A stretch of 64,000 nucleotides of DNA, taken from assembly GCF_002855575.1 (NCBI RefSeq), contig NZ_PKRQ01000005.1, forward strand, positions 248,001 to 312,000, in the 5' to 3' direction. The stretch is from Tabrizicola sp. TH137 (lineage in GTDB: Bacteria > Pseudomonadota > Alphaproteobacteria > Rhodobacterales > Rhodobacteraceae). A program made the translations under genes and the position numbers. The notes below the pieces were generated by a model. It saw only the letters and a list, made by a program, of their open reading frames with translations, had not been told where the DNA came from and did no database searches. Positions 26,052 to 33,500 of the stretch are shown piece by piece; position 1 is the stretch's first letter; every line of letters starts with the position of its first letter.

Positions 26052-27182
26052 TCAGCCCTCTGCCATCGGACGGGTTTCCACCACCCGCACGGGCCGCCCC
26101 GGATCAACCTTCTGCGCCCCGAGGCTGACGATGGCGTCGCCCTCGCCCAGCGCCCCCCTGATCCGCGCCACCTCGCCCGAGATCGACACCACCTCGACCG
26201 CCACCCGCTCCACGCGGTCGCCCTGCACGCGCCAGACGCCGGGCCCCGTTCCATCGTCGATCACTGCCGCCAGTGGCACAGCCGCCGCAGGCGCCTCAGC
26301 AACCAAATCCACCTCGACCGTCACCGTCCGCCCCAAAGCCACCGCGCCAGCCGGGGCCTCCAGCCCCATCCGCACCCGATAGGTCCGCCCGACAGGGTCC
26401 ACATCCGGCGAGATGTCGCGCAGCCGCAGGGCAAGCGCATCGCCCCCCTCTCCCCAGACCGTCCCCCGCGCCACGCCCGCCGCCAAATGGCCGCGTTCGG
26501 TCTCCGGCAGGGCAAAGACCACGTCCAAGGCCCCCGCCTGCGCCACCGACACCACCGTCAGGCCAGCGCTCACCACCTGCCCCACCTCGCCGGGTGTCGC
26601 CGTCACGACCCCGTCAACCTCCGCCACAAGCTGCGCATAGCCCAGCCGGTTGCCCGCCAGTTCCGACGCCCGCACCGCCCGGTCCAGCCGGGCCGCAGCC
26701 TCCGCCTCGACGCTCACCGCACGGTCAAGCGCCGCCTGCGCCACATGCCCCTCCGCGAAAAGCCGCCCGCTCCGCTCCACCTCGGCCAGCGCGCGGCGAT
26801 GATCCACCCGCGCCGCCTCCGCCTCCGCCTCGGCCAGTTCCCGTTCCAGCCGCGCATCGGTATCGTCCAGCCGCGCCAGGACCTGCCCCCGCACCACCCG
26901 GTCCCCGACCTCCACCGACCGCGAAACGATCTTGCCCGGAACGCGGAACCCCATCCCGACCTCATGCCGGGGGCGGACCGTTCCGGTATAGCGCGCAACC
27001 TGCCCGACCGCCGCAAAGCGGATCACGCTCACCCGCACGGGCTGCGCCGGACGCTCGGACGGCACCACCGCCGCATCCTGCCGGCCCGGCACCATGACAG
27101 CCCCTGCTGCCGCCAGCCCCCCCAGCGAAAGCGCTCCGAAAACCGCGATCGCCCAAATCGGCCGCCCCGAAACCCGTGCCAT
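26052..27182 (-). CDS. RND efflux periplasmic adaptor (membrane fusion protein)
   Basis: This is a 376-residue adaptor of the HlyD/AcrA type. An N-terminal hydrophobic anchor (IWAIAVFGALSLGGLAAAGA) lacks a lipobox cysteine. The order after it is a beta-barrel entry (VARYTGTVRPRHEVGMGFRV), a lipoyl half-motif (GKIVSRSVEVGDRVVRGQVLA), a helical hairpin rich in Ala, Glu and Arg, the second lipoyl half (AEVDGVVTATPGEVGQVVS) and the membrane-proximal domains. It bridges the RND pump to an outer-membrane channel. GGAG lies about eight bases before the ATG at 27182. The two tandem operators are 24-62 bases upstream of the start, consistent with direct TetR repression. Confidence 0.92.
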   Translation of the reverse strand: MARVSGRPIWAIAVFGALSLGGLAAAGAVMVPGRQDAAVVPSERPAQPVRVSVIRFAAVGQVARYTGTVRPRHEVGMGFRVPGKIVSRSVEVGDRVVRGQVLARLDDTDARLERELAEAEAEAARVDHRRALAEVERSGRLFAEGHVAQAALDRAVSVEAEAAARLDRAVRASELAGNRLGYAQLVAEVDGVVTATPGEVGQVVSAGLTVVSVAQAGALDVVFALPETERGHLAAGVARGTVWGEGGDALALRLRDISPDVDPVGRTYRVRMGLEAPAGAVALGRTVTVEVDLVAEAPAAAVPLAAVIDDGTGPGVWRVQGDRVERVAVEVVSISGEVARIRGALGEGDAIVSLGAQKVDPGRPVRVVETRPMAEG

Positions 27183-27205
27183 GGCAACTCCAGATGATTC
27201 TTGCA

Positions 27206-27224
27206 AAGTAAGCACCGCTAACTT
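27206..27224. promoter_or_regulatory. TetR operator, imperfect palindrome (copy 1)
   Basis: AAGTAAG-N5-CTAACTT at 27206-27224 is a 19-base palindrome with one mismatch between the arms. It directly abuts a perfect second copy and lies in the 142-base divergent region between the adaptor and the TetR gene. Confidence 0.72.
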
Positions 27225-27243
27225 AAGTAAGCATCACTTACTT
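27225..27243. promoter_or_regulatory. TetR operator, perfect palindrome (copy 2)
   Basis: AAGTAAG (27225-27231), five bases, then CTTACTT (27237-27243) give a perfect dyad. With copy 1 it makes two identical-phase 19-base sites spaced 19 bases centre to centre, which would place two TetR dimers nearly two helix turns apart. Confidence 0.78.
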
Positions 27244-27324
27244 GGCAAGTTCCATTGCATCGCCCGCCCGATTCCGCCCTTATGCCCCGCAGCACTGAAC
27301 TCCGCCGCCAGCCCGGAAAGCGCC

Positions 27325-27933
27325 ATGTCCGACCAGACCCCTCCGCGCAGCAGCTACCACCACGGTGACCTGCGCGCGCAGCTGATCGACGCCGTCCGCG
27401 ACCTTGTCGAGACGCATGGTCCCGACGGCTTCTCGGTGGCCGAGGCCGCGCGCCGTGCGGGCGTCAGCTCCGCCGCGCCCTACAAGCATTTCCGCGACCG
27501 CCCCGCCTTGCTGCGCGCCGTGGCGAGCGAGGGCATGGATCGCCTGCGCAGCGCGATGGAGGCCGCACGGGCCAGCCATCCCCCCGGCTCCATCGCCGCG
27601 ATCGCAGCCATCGGACAGGCCTATGTCGATTTCGCCCGCTCCGGCCCGGGCGTCTTCCGGCTCGTCTTCGGCCTCACCGAGGGCCACGAAGAAGACCCGC
27701 ATCTGGAAGAAAAGGGGTTCGGCTGCTTCGCCGTGGTCCTGCAAGCCGTAGCGGCCGTTCTCGGCAAATCCCTCGATGACCCGATGGTCCAGAGCCGTGC
27801 CTACACGCTCTGGACATGCGTCCACGGCCATTCCTTCCTCATCATCGACCGCAAGACCAAGGGCAAGTTCGAGATGGCGGATGAGTGGGGCTTCCTCATG
27901 CAGGTCACCGCATCCATCATCGGCGCCGAGTGA
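27325..27933 (+). CDS. TetR family transcriptional repressor
   Basis: This is a 202-residue TetR protein. The DNA-binding domain at residues about 10-58 reads YHHGDLRAQLIDAVRDLVE, then GFSVAEAARRAGVSSAAPYK and HFRDRPALLRAV. The C-terminal part is a TetR_C/WHG-type ligand domain, with FGLTEGHEEDPHLEEKGFGC and TLWTCVHGHSFLI. ATG at 27325 is chosen because translation from there starts with the HTH; the longer frame overlaps the operators. It is divergent from the RND efflux operon and most likely represses both through the two abutting 19-base palindromes. The inducer is unknown. Confidence 0.92.
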   Translation: MSDQTPPRSSYHHGDLRAQLIDAVRDLVETHGPDGFSVAEAARRAGVSSAAPYKHFRDRPALLRAVASEGMDRLRSAMEAARASHPPGSIAAIAAIGQAYVDFARSGPGVFRLVFGLTEGHEEDPHLEEKGFGCFAVVLQAVAAVLGKSLDDPMVQSRAYTLWTCVHGHSFLIIDRKTKGKFEMADEWGFLMQVTASIIGAE

Positions 27934-28101
27934 CATTTCCGGGCCGCGAGGGTCCGTCCACCAGCCGCCTCAGGACTTGCCGCAGGCTTCCCGCGCCCCG
28001 CTGCCCGAAGCAGCCGACGCAAATGGCAAGGATTGCAGCTCCGCATGGTCCCCATGCAAGGGCCGGGGGCCTTGGCGTCATGCTGTTCTCGCACAAGGCT
28101 A

Positions 28102-28119
28102 AAGGGGCTAGGGCCCCTT
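28102..28119. terminator. Hairpin downstream of the TetR gene
   Basis: AAGGGGC (28102-28108), TAGG, GCCCCTT (28113-28119) form a perfect 7-bp stem. It is about 170 bases past the TetR stop and has no following T-run on either strand beyond CTT, so its role as a terminator is uncertain. Confidence 0.3.
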
Positions 28120-28332
28120 CGCAAAGTTTCCGAAAAAACGAATAACATCTGGCGCTTGATCGGCAGCCACCAACCGATCCCGACGCATGGCTTCCGGGGG
28201 AAACAACCGCTGACGAACCATCCCACGAGAGCCGCAGCGCGGTGCCATTCACGGTCCGAACCGCCTAACCCCCGAAAACAACGGAAACATCCGGCCGTAA
28301 CCCGATCGGAAGCATGCTTTCGCTAGAGAAAG

Positions 28333-28340
28333 TGGCGGAG
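28333..28340 (+). repeat. TGGCGGAG direct repeat, possible left attachment remnant
   Basis: TGGCGGAG here is identical to the eight bases at 30382-30389, the CCA end of the tRNA-Ser gene read on the plus strand. The next bases (CGAGAGGG, then TCGAACC) also loosely resemble a tRNA 3' end. The two copies flank the MuF toxin gene pair. Eight bases alone can occur by chance. Confidence 0.3.
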
Positions 28341-28376
28341 CGAGAGGGCCTGACGTCGAACCTTCTCCAGCAAGAA

Positions 28377-28658
28377 TCACCCTTCCGTCACGGGCCGGGG
28401 ACCGTTCGAGAAGACGTAGTCGTAGACCTCCTTGAGATATCGGTACAAGGTTTCCTCGTCATCAAACAATTCGTTGGCATGCTCAGCATACCAGTCAACT
28501 GTCACCGAACGTGTGTGCAGCACTTCGTCAAACTGCCGCTGGACACGCTCGATCCATTCAGACCGTTTTGGAACAGCCGCCCTCAACTCATCGGGTCGAT
28601 AGTTGTTCGTGTGCAGGAACAGGTGGGTTGTCATCATGAATTCGTAGGGAACGGTCAT
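28377..28658 (-). CDS. Small acidic protein, candidate immunity protein for the MuF toxin
   Basis: This 93-residue protein has no signal peptide or membrane helix and is rich in Asp and Glu (HANELFDDEETLYRYLKEVYDY). I do not recognise a named family. It starts inside the stop of the upstream MuF-domain gene (ATGA, 28655-28658), so its synthesis is coupled to it. The position, small size, acidity and coupling are those of immunity proteins paired with polymorphic toxins. The assignment rests on context, not homology. Codon use and base composition are visibly less GC-rich than in the flanking housekeeping genes. Confidence 0.6.
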   Translation of the reverse strand: MTVPYEFMMTTHLFLHTNNYRPDELRAAVPKRSEWIERVQRQFDEVLHTRSVTVDWYAEHANELFDDEETLYRYLKEVYDYVFSNGPRPVTEG

Positions 28659-30274
28659 TCGCGCCTCCCGACCGGGAACATCGTGATAAGCTGGGGCTCC
28701 CCGGTGGTCGCAATTCTGAACTGGGCGATGACAATCCCGTCGTCGAAATTGATAACGCCAAGTGAGTTCATCCCATTGCGTGGACCTGTCAGAACGACAC
28801 CTTCCACCTGAGACAGAAGATTGCGCCCCAAAGCATCGTCGATTCGAACTGCAACCTCGAAGGATCCGCGTTGATAATCAGGATCATACAACGCCGCGTC
28901 GCGCGCAGCCCGATAGACTGGCGTACTGCGCACATATGTTTCAGCCGCCACAAAGGCTTCGGGGGTCGTAAATCTGGACGCCGCTCTCGGCGCCCGATGC
29001 CGCCCACCTTTCACGCCATCGATCCGTGTCCCGGTCATCGGGTCGATCCCGCGCAGAACGCGCGCCTCAAGCATTGCCCTTGTCACCGCACCTTCGTGAC
29101 GTTGTGGGCCGTGGTCTTGCGTGGAAAGGTCGGCAAATCGCCGGGACACATAGGAGACAACTGTCGCCCGACGCATGCCTAGCATTCTGTCGTAACGCGC
29201 GGCAGCCGTCCGCAAGGCCACGATGGCATCCCTTGGCCGAAGCCGCGTCACGCCGATTCCCAGACGCGACGCGACGGTGGTCAAGGCGGCGGCCCCAAGT
29301 GTCACCGATGCGTCAAGGTAGGCCACCTGCCGGTAGGCGATCAGCAGGGACTCTTCCGAGGCAAGTCCCAGACGGTGTTCGAGGTCAAGCAGGCGCAAGT
29401 CGGAATGGCGCGCGTCAAAGTGGTCGACAAACGCCTCGGCCATGCTGCGTGCGGTTTCGGCATCAAGTCTGATGATCGTGTCGATGGTCCGGATCAGCCC
29501 CTCGCGCATTGCAAGGCGTTCGGCCTCTTCCTCGGGCGTGATGACTCCAAAGAGCCGCCGATACCCGAGCCAAGAGAACCGTAATGTGGAGTAAAGCGCT
29601 TCGACCTCACCCGCTGCCGCTTCAGCCGCCGCATCAGCCAAGCCTGCGCCTTGCGCATCCGCGATCCGGTTCGAAAGGCCTTCCGAAAGCGTAACCTCGG
29701 TCAGCAGGATTGCCTCATCGAGGATCGCAGGTTCGGCCGTGCAGCGGCAGTTGTAGCTATGGCCGGGGTGTCCGTCGCTGAAGCGGTCATCCCAGGAAAA
29801 CAACCTGTCATCCCGTTCAGCATGTGCCGTTCGGACCTTGGCATCGTCTCGGCTGCGCCAGATGTAATGGGTCACCCCGAGTTCACGTTGGCGCCGTTCG
29901 TTGATGTCCCTCAGGAATTGCCGCGCGAGCCAAATTGCCAGCGTCGCGAGGTCGGCCTCGGCGACGGCTGGATCACCGATTTCCAAGATCGCGGAAGCCT
30001 GTTCCAAGAACAACGCTCGCGCCGAGGCGACCTCGGTCTCGATGCTTTCGGCGACCGGATCGGCGGCAATGCCCGCACGCGCGAGCGCTCTCGTCAAGAA
30101 GGACCAATTCTCTGCCGCAAGCTCACGCAGCCGCTGTTCGAATGCTTCCGTAACGGAGCTGTCCAGCCGCGCCTGCCTTAGCTCCATCGCAGGTTCAATC
30201 GCACGAAGGCTGAGGACAATGGTCGCTTGGCCGCCGTGTCGTACGAACTGTTTGAAGCTGCCAAATGAACTCAT
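28655..30274 (-). CDS. Phage MuF-like minor head protein with probable C-terminal nuclease toxin domain
   Basis: This is a 539-residue protein. Residues about 110-180 match the phage Mu F/SPP1 gp7 minihead domain: GVTHYIWRSRDDAKVRTAH followed by HPGHSYNCRC with the terminal cysteine pair. A helical central region follows. The last 100 residues contain RFTTPEAFVAAETYVRSTPV, the strand-rich GVVLTGPRNGMNSLGVINF and the end GEPQLITMFPVGRRE. The ending resembles BECR-fold (barnase/EndoU/colicin E5-like) nuclease tails found on MuF polyvalent or polymorphic toxins. No portal, capsid, terminase or tail gene is nearby, so it is not part of an intact prophage. It is followed by a coupled small acidic gene. 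The MuF domain is well supported; the toxin domain and its RNase activity are inferred. Confidence 0.78.
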   Translation of the reverse strand: MSSFGSFKQFVRHGGQATIVLSLRAIEPAMELRQARLDSSVTEAFEQRLRELAAENWSFLTRALARAGIAADPVAESIETEVASARALFLEQASAILEIGDPAVAEADLATLAIWLARQFLRDINERRQRELGVTHYIWRSRDDAKVRTAHAERDDRLFSWDDRFSDGHPGHSYNCRCTAEPAILDEAILLTEVTLSEGLSNRIADAQGAGLADAAAEAAAGEVEALYSTLRFSWLGYRRLFGVITPEEEAERLAMREGLIRTIDTIIRLDAETARSMAEAFVDHFDARHSDLRLLDLEHRLGLASEESLLIAYRQVAYLDASVTLGAAALTTVASRLGIGVTRLRPRDAIVALRTAAARYDRMLGMRRATVVSYVSRRFADLSTQDHGPQRHEGAVTRAMLEARVLRGIDPMTGTRIDGVKGGRHRAPRAASRFTTPEAFVAAETYVRSTPVYRAARDAALYDPDYQRGSFEVAVRIDDALGRNLLSQVEGVVLTGPRNGMNSLGVINFDDGIVIAQFRIATTGEPQLITMFPVGRRE

Positions 30275-30381
30275 GGTTCCCCCTGCAAATTCCTGGGAAC
30301 CTACCTCACTGTGGGTCGTAAATCGTTAACGAACGGTACGGTCCCAGAGAAGGTTGGATTTGAGTGGCGTTCGGTCGTGCT

Positions 30382-30471
30382 TGGCGGAGGAGGTGGGATT
30401 CGAACCCACGGTGGAGTTTCCCCCACGTCGGTTTTCAAGACCGGTGCCTTAAACCGCTCGGCCACTCCTCC
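30382..30471 (-). tRNA. tRNA-Ser (anticodon TGA)
   Basis: The minus strand gives an acceptor stem GGAGGAG paired with CTCCTCC plus encoded CCA, and a D-arm GGCCGAGCGGTTTAAGGC. The anticodon loop is CTTGAAA, with anticodon TGA at 30437-30435. There is a long variable arm (ACGTGGGGGAAACTCCACC) as expected for tRNA-Ser, and a T-loop GGTTCGAATCCC. All arms pair. The adjacent MuF island lies at its 3' side, the usual side for integration. Confidence 0.97.
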
Positions 30472-30732
30472 GACAGGTGCTCACTAGACTGCGGCGTGCG
30501 ATTCTGAAAGGCCACGTTGGCGTGAGATTTCCGCCCATCCCGCCCCCCTGCCCTTTCCACCCGTCCGGCCTGCCTGTATGATCACTGCGTAATCTCTCTT
30601 GCCGGACGGCTCTGCCGTCTTGGCCGGATGGGCAAAGGGCAGGAAACACAAGCGACAGGTCCGCAACGGGCCGGGAACACGCGCGGCGCGAACGCGCGGG
30701 CAATGGGGCGAGGAATGGCAGGATTTCCGCAG

Positions 30733-31665
30733 ATGCGCAGTGCGCTTCTTCTTTCGACAGTCATCGCGCTGGCCGCCTGCCAGCCGGGTCAGAACCCCTT
30801 CGGCCGCGGTGCGGACGGCACGGCGGCGAACGCTGACGGCGGGGCGACCGCCGCCCCCTCGGCCCGTTCCGTCACCCTCGTCGATCGCGATGTCGAAGCG
30901 CCAGAGGTCTTCCAGGTCACCGATCAGGCGCTTTGGGATGGCCGCCCCTCGCTGGGCGGTGTCTGGGTCGCCTCACCCGATGCCACCGATCCCGAACGCG
31001 TCATCCTGCGCAACCCCGCAAACGGAAAATTCGTCATCGGCGCGCTGTTCAAGCGCGAGGTCTTCAATCCCGGACCGAAGCTCCAGATCTCCTCCGATGC
31101 GGCCGAGGCGCTCGGCCTGCTGGCGGGCCAGCCCGGAACGCTCTCCGTCACCGCCTTGCGCCGCGAGGAGGTTGCCGCCGAAACCGATGCCTCCCGCCCC
31201 CTCCTCGACGCGAATGAACCCGTGGCCGCCAGCACCACCGCCAGCGCGGCAGCCAATACGCCAGCCAGCACGGGGGCCGCTGCCGCCTCCGGCGCGTCAG
31301 CCCCGGCAGCCGTGTCGGTCGAAGCCATCGCCGCCACCGCGATAGACGAGGCCGAGGCGGCCCAGCCTGCCGCCCCCGTCATCGCGGACACCCCCGCCCC
31401 GGCCGCCACGGCCGCCGCCCCGGCGGCTGCGGCCCCTGCGGGCGGCACCGCGACAGTGCAGATCGGCATCTTCTCGCAGGAAGCCAATGCCAACCGCGCC
31501 GTGCAGACGCTCCAGAAGGCCGGCCTCACCGCCGCCGCGCGCAAGGAAACCACGCAGGGCAAGACATGGTGGAGCGTCACCGCCTCCGGCCCGGGCACCC
31601 GCGACGCCCTGCTCGCCAAGGTCAAGGACCTGGGCTTTGCCGATGCCTATGCGATCCGCCGCTGA
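30733..31665 (+). CDS. SPOR domain lipoprotein
   Basis: This 310-residue envelope protein has a lipoprotein signal ending LSTVIALAACQPGQN (lipobox LAAC). A conserved middle domain follows (DRDVEAPEVFQVTDQALWDG, then FKREVFNPGPKLQISS), then a long Ala/Pro/Thr-rich linker (about residues 150-235). The C-terminal SPOR domain reads VQIGIFSQEANANRAVQTLQ and ends GFADAYAIRR. SPOR domains bind denuded septal peptidoglycan. ATG at 30733 fits the signal peptide; ATG at 30715 is an alternative with AGGA too close. It lies 30 bases upstream of a DD-carboxypeptidase gene, consistent with a shared role in cell-wall remodelling. Confidence 0.88.
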   Translation: MRSALLLSTVIALAACQPGQNPFGRGADGTAANADGGATAAPSARSVTLVDRDVEAPEVFQVTDQALWDGRPSLGGVWVASPDATDPERVILRNPANGKFVIGALFKREVFNPGPKLQISSDAAEALGLLAGQPGTLSVTALRREEVAAETDASRPLLDANEPVAASTTASAAANTPASTGAAAASGASAPAAVSVEAIAATAIDEAEAAQPAAPVIADTPAPAATAAAPAAAAPAGGTATVQIGIFSQEANANRAVQTLQKAGLTAAARKETTQGKTWWSVTASGPGTRDALLAKVKDLGFADAYAIRR

Positions 31666-31695
31666 CCTGCCAACCGAAGAAAGGACTGCCCGCGC

Positions 31696-32880
31696 ATGAT
31701 CCGCCTGCTTCGTGCCGCCGCCCGTGCCGCCAGCCTCGCCGCGCTCCTGCTTCTGGCGGCCCTGCCCGCCCGCGCCTTCGAGACGCGCGCCACCGCGGCC
31801 TGGGTCTATGACGTTTCCACGCAAACCGTCCTGCTGGACAAGAACGCCGACGAAGCCCTCCCCCCGGCCTCCATGTCCAAGCTGATGACGATCAACATGC
31901 TGTTCGAGGCGCTGCGCGATGGCCGCGTGACCCCCGAGACGACCTTCGCCGTCTCGTCACGGGCCATGGCGATGGGCGGTTCGACCATGTTCCTGAACGA
32001 AACGGATCGCCCCACGGTGATGGACCTGATCCGCGGCATGATCATCAATTCCGGCAATGATGCCTGCGTCGTCGTGGCCGAAGGCCTGGCAGGCACCGAA
32101 GAGGCCTTTTCCAAGCTGATGACGGAACGCGGCCGCGCGCTGGGGATGACCAATGCGGTCTTCAAGAATTCCTCCGGCTGGCCCGATCCCGAACATCGCA
32201 TGTCGATGCGCGATCTGGGCATCCTCGCCAAACGGCTGATCCTCGAATTCCCCGAATATTACCCGATCTTCGCCGAGACAGAGTTCAACTACAAGGACCG
32301 CGCCCCGGCCAATGCCTCGAACCGCAACCCGCTCCTGCGGATCGCCGCCGCCGACTGGCAGGCCGATGGGCTCAAGACCGGGCACACCTCCGAGGCCGGC
32401 TATGGCCTTGTTGGCTCGGCCACCATGGGCGACCGCCGCGTGATCTTCGTCATCACCGGCCTTGCCTCCGACAAGGACCGGGCCGAGGAATCCGAGGCCA
32501 TCGTCAACTGGGCCTTCCGTCAATTCGCCGAAAAGACCCTCGTCACCGCAGGCACCCGCGTCGCCGAGGCGCCGGTCTGGATGGGCGCGGCGGAAACTGT
32601 GGGTCTCGTCCCGGCCAATGACGTGCGCCTCCTCGTCCCCGCGCTGGTGCAAGATAGCGTGACAGCCGAGGTGGTCTTCACCGGGCCAGTCAACGCCCCC
32701 GTCACCGCAGGCCAGCCGATGGGCGAACTCATCGTCCATGTCCCCGAACTGCCCGATGCCCGCATCCCGCTGGTCGCCGAGGGCGATGTCGCCCAGGGCG
32801 GCTTCACCAAGCGGCTGACGACCGCCGCGCAGGTGCTGATGCAGCGCTATCTCTCGGATGTCCCGGCCCCGGCCTCCTGA
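31696..32880 (+). CDS. D-alanyl-D-alanine carboxypeptidase (DacF/PBP5-6 type)
   Basis: This low-molecular-mass penicillin-binding protein trims the terminal D-Ala of peptidoglycan stems. The 394-residue protein starts with a signal peptide (AALLLLAALPARAFETRA) and has the serine-peptidase S11 motifs SxxK (PASMSKLMTINML), SxN (NSGNDACVVVAEG) and KTG (LKTGHTSEAGYGL). A PBP5 C-terminal beta domain follows (EAPVWMGAAETVGLV), with a likely amphipathic tail that anchors it in the periplasmic face of the membrane. It follows the SPOR lipoprotein gene and overlaps tmk by one base (TGATG). Confidence 0.94.
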   Translation: MIRLLRAAARAASLAALLLLAALPARAFETRATAAWVYDVSTQTVLLDKNADEALPPASMSKLMTINMLFEALRDGRVTPETTFAVSSRAMAMGGSTMFLNETDRPTVMDLIRGMIINSGNDACVVVAEGLAGTEEAFSKLMTERGRALGMTNAVFKNSSGWPDPEHRMSMRDLGILAKRLILEFPEYYPIFAETEFNYKDRAPANASNRNPLLRIAAADWQADGLKTGHTSEAGYGLVGSATMGDRRVIFVITGLASDKDRAEESEAIVNWAFRQFAEKTLVTAGTRVAEAPVWMGAAETVGLVPANDVRLLVPALVQDSVTAEVVFTGPVNAPVTAGQPMGELIVHVPELPDARIPLVAEGDVAQGGFTKRLTTAAQVLMQRYLSDVPAPAS

Positions 32881-33497
32881 TGCCCGGCCTCTTCCTCAGC
32901 TTCGAAGGCATCGACGGATCGGGAAAATCCACGCAGGCCCGCCGTCTGGCCGAAAGCCTGCGCGCCGATGGCCATGCCGTGACGCTGACCCGCGAACCGG
33001 GCGGCTCACCGGGGGCCGAGGAAATCCGCCGCCTCGTGCTGGAAGGGGATCCCGACCGCTGGTCGGCGGAAACCGAAATCCTGCTCTTCACCGCCGCCCG
33101 CCGCGACCATCTGGAAAAGACCATCCGCCCGGCGCTGGCGCGGGGCGAGATCGTCATCACCGACCGCTTCGCCGACAGCACCCGCATCTATCAGGGCATC
33201 ACGCGCGGCGATCTGGTCGCCACCGTGGACCGTCTGCATGACCTGATGATCGGCACCGAACCCGATCTCACCATCCTCGTGGACATCGACCCCGCCATCG
33301 GCCTCTCCCGCGCCCGCGCCCGCGCCGGCACCGAATTGCGCTTCGAAGACATGGGCCTCGACACCCAGGCCCGGATGCGCGCGGGCTTTCTCGACCTGGC
33401 CGCCCGCCATCCCCGCTTTCGCCTGATCGACGGCGCGCGGGATGCCGACAGCGTCGCCGCCGATATCCGCGCCGCCGTCCTGCCGCATCTGGGCTGA
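32880..33497 (+). CDS. tmk: Thymidylate kinase
   Basis: Tmk phosphorylates dTMP to dTDP in the cytoplasm. The 205-residue protein has the P-loop FEGIDGSGKSTQARRLAE, the DRF-type substrate motif VITDRFADSTRIYQG and the ARARAG(T)ELRFEDMGL LID region; this length is normal for the enzyme. The start ATG overlaps the upstream TGA. It is followed after three bases by holB, the usual tmk-holB pairing, and with tatD and the MBL hydrolase forms an operon of DNA precursor and replication functions. Confidence 0.96.
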   Translation: MPGLFLSFEGIDGSGKSTQARRLAESLRADGHAVTLTREPGGSPGAEEIRRLVLEGDPDRWSAETEILLFTAARRDHLEKTIRPALARGEIVITDRFADSTRIYQGITRGDLVATVDRLHDLMIGTEPDLTILVDIDPAIGLSRARARAGTELRFEDMGLDTQARMRAGFLDLAARHPRFRLIDGARDADSVAADIRAAVLPHLG

Positions 33498-33500
33498 CCC

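Larger units (their letters stand above)
27934..28376. other. Intergenic region of 443 bases at the left edge of the MuF island
   Basis: No recognisable gene is present. It holds a 7-bp hairpin at 28102-28119 and a degenerate resemblance to the 3' end of a tRNA-Ser gene around 28333, described separately. Base composition starts to become less GC-rich towards its right end. Confidence 0.5.

Noticed and set aside
27801-28226. A 141-codon minus-strand open frame overlapping the TetR gene end
   Set aside because: There is no recognisable domain or good ribosome site, and about a third of it is antisense to the TetR coding region.
28320-28376. A tRNA-Ser gene or fragment at the left edge of the MuF island
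   Set aside because: Only TGGCGGAG and a loose TCGAACC agree with a tRNA 3' end; no cloverleaf can be formed, so it is listed only as a possible attachment remnant.
28377-30471. A prophage
   Set aside because: Only a MuF-type protein is present; portal, terminase, capsid, tail, lysis and integrase genes are all absent within the window.
30475-30732. A coding start for the SPOR protein at 30628
   Set aside because: It would place 35 Gly/Arg-rich residues before the lipoprotein signal, which would destroy its function; 30733 fits the signal peptide.
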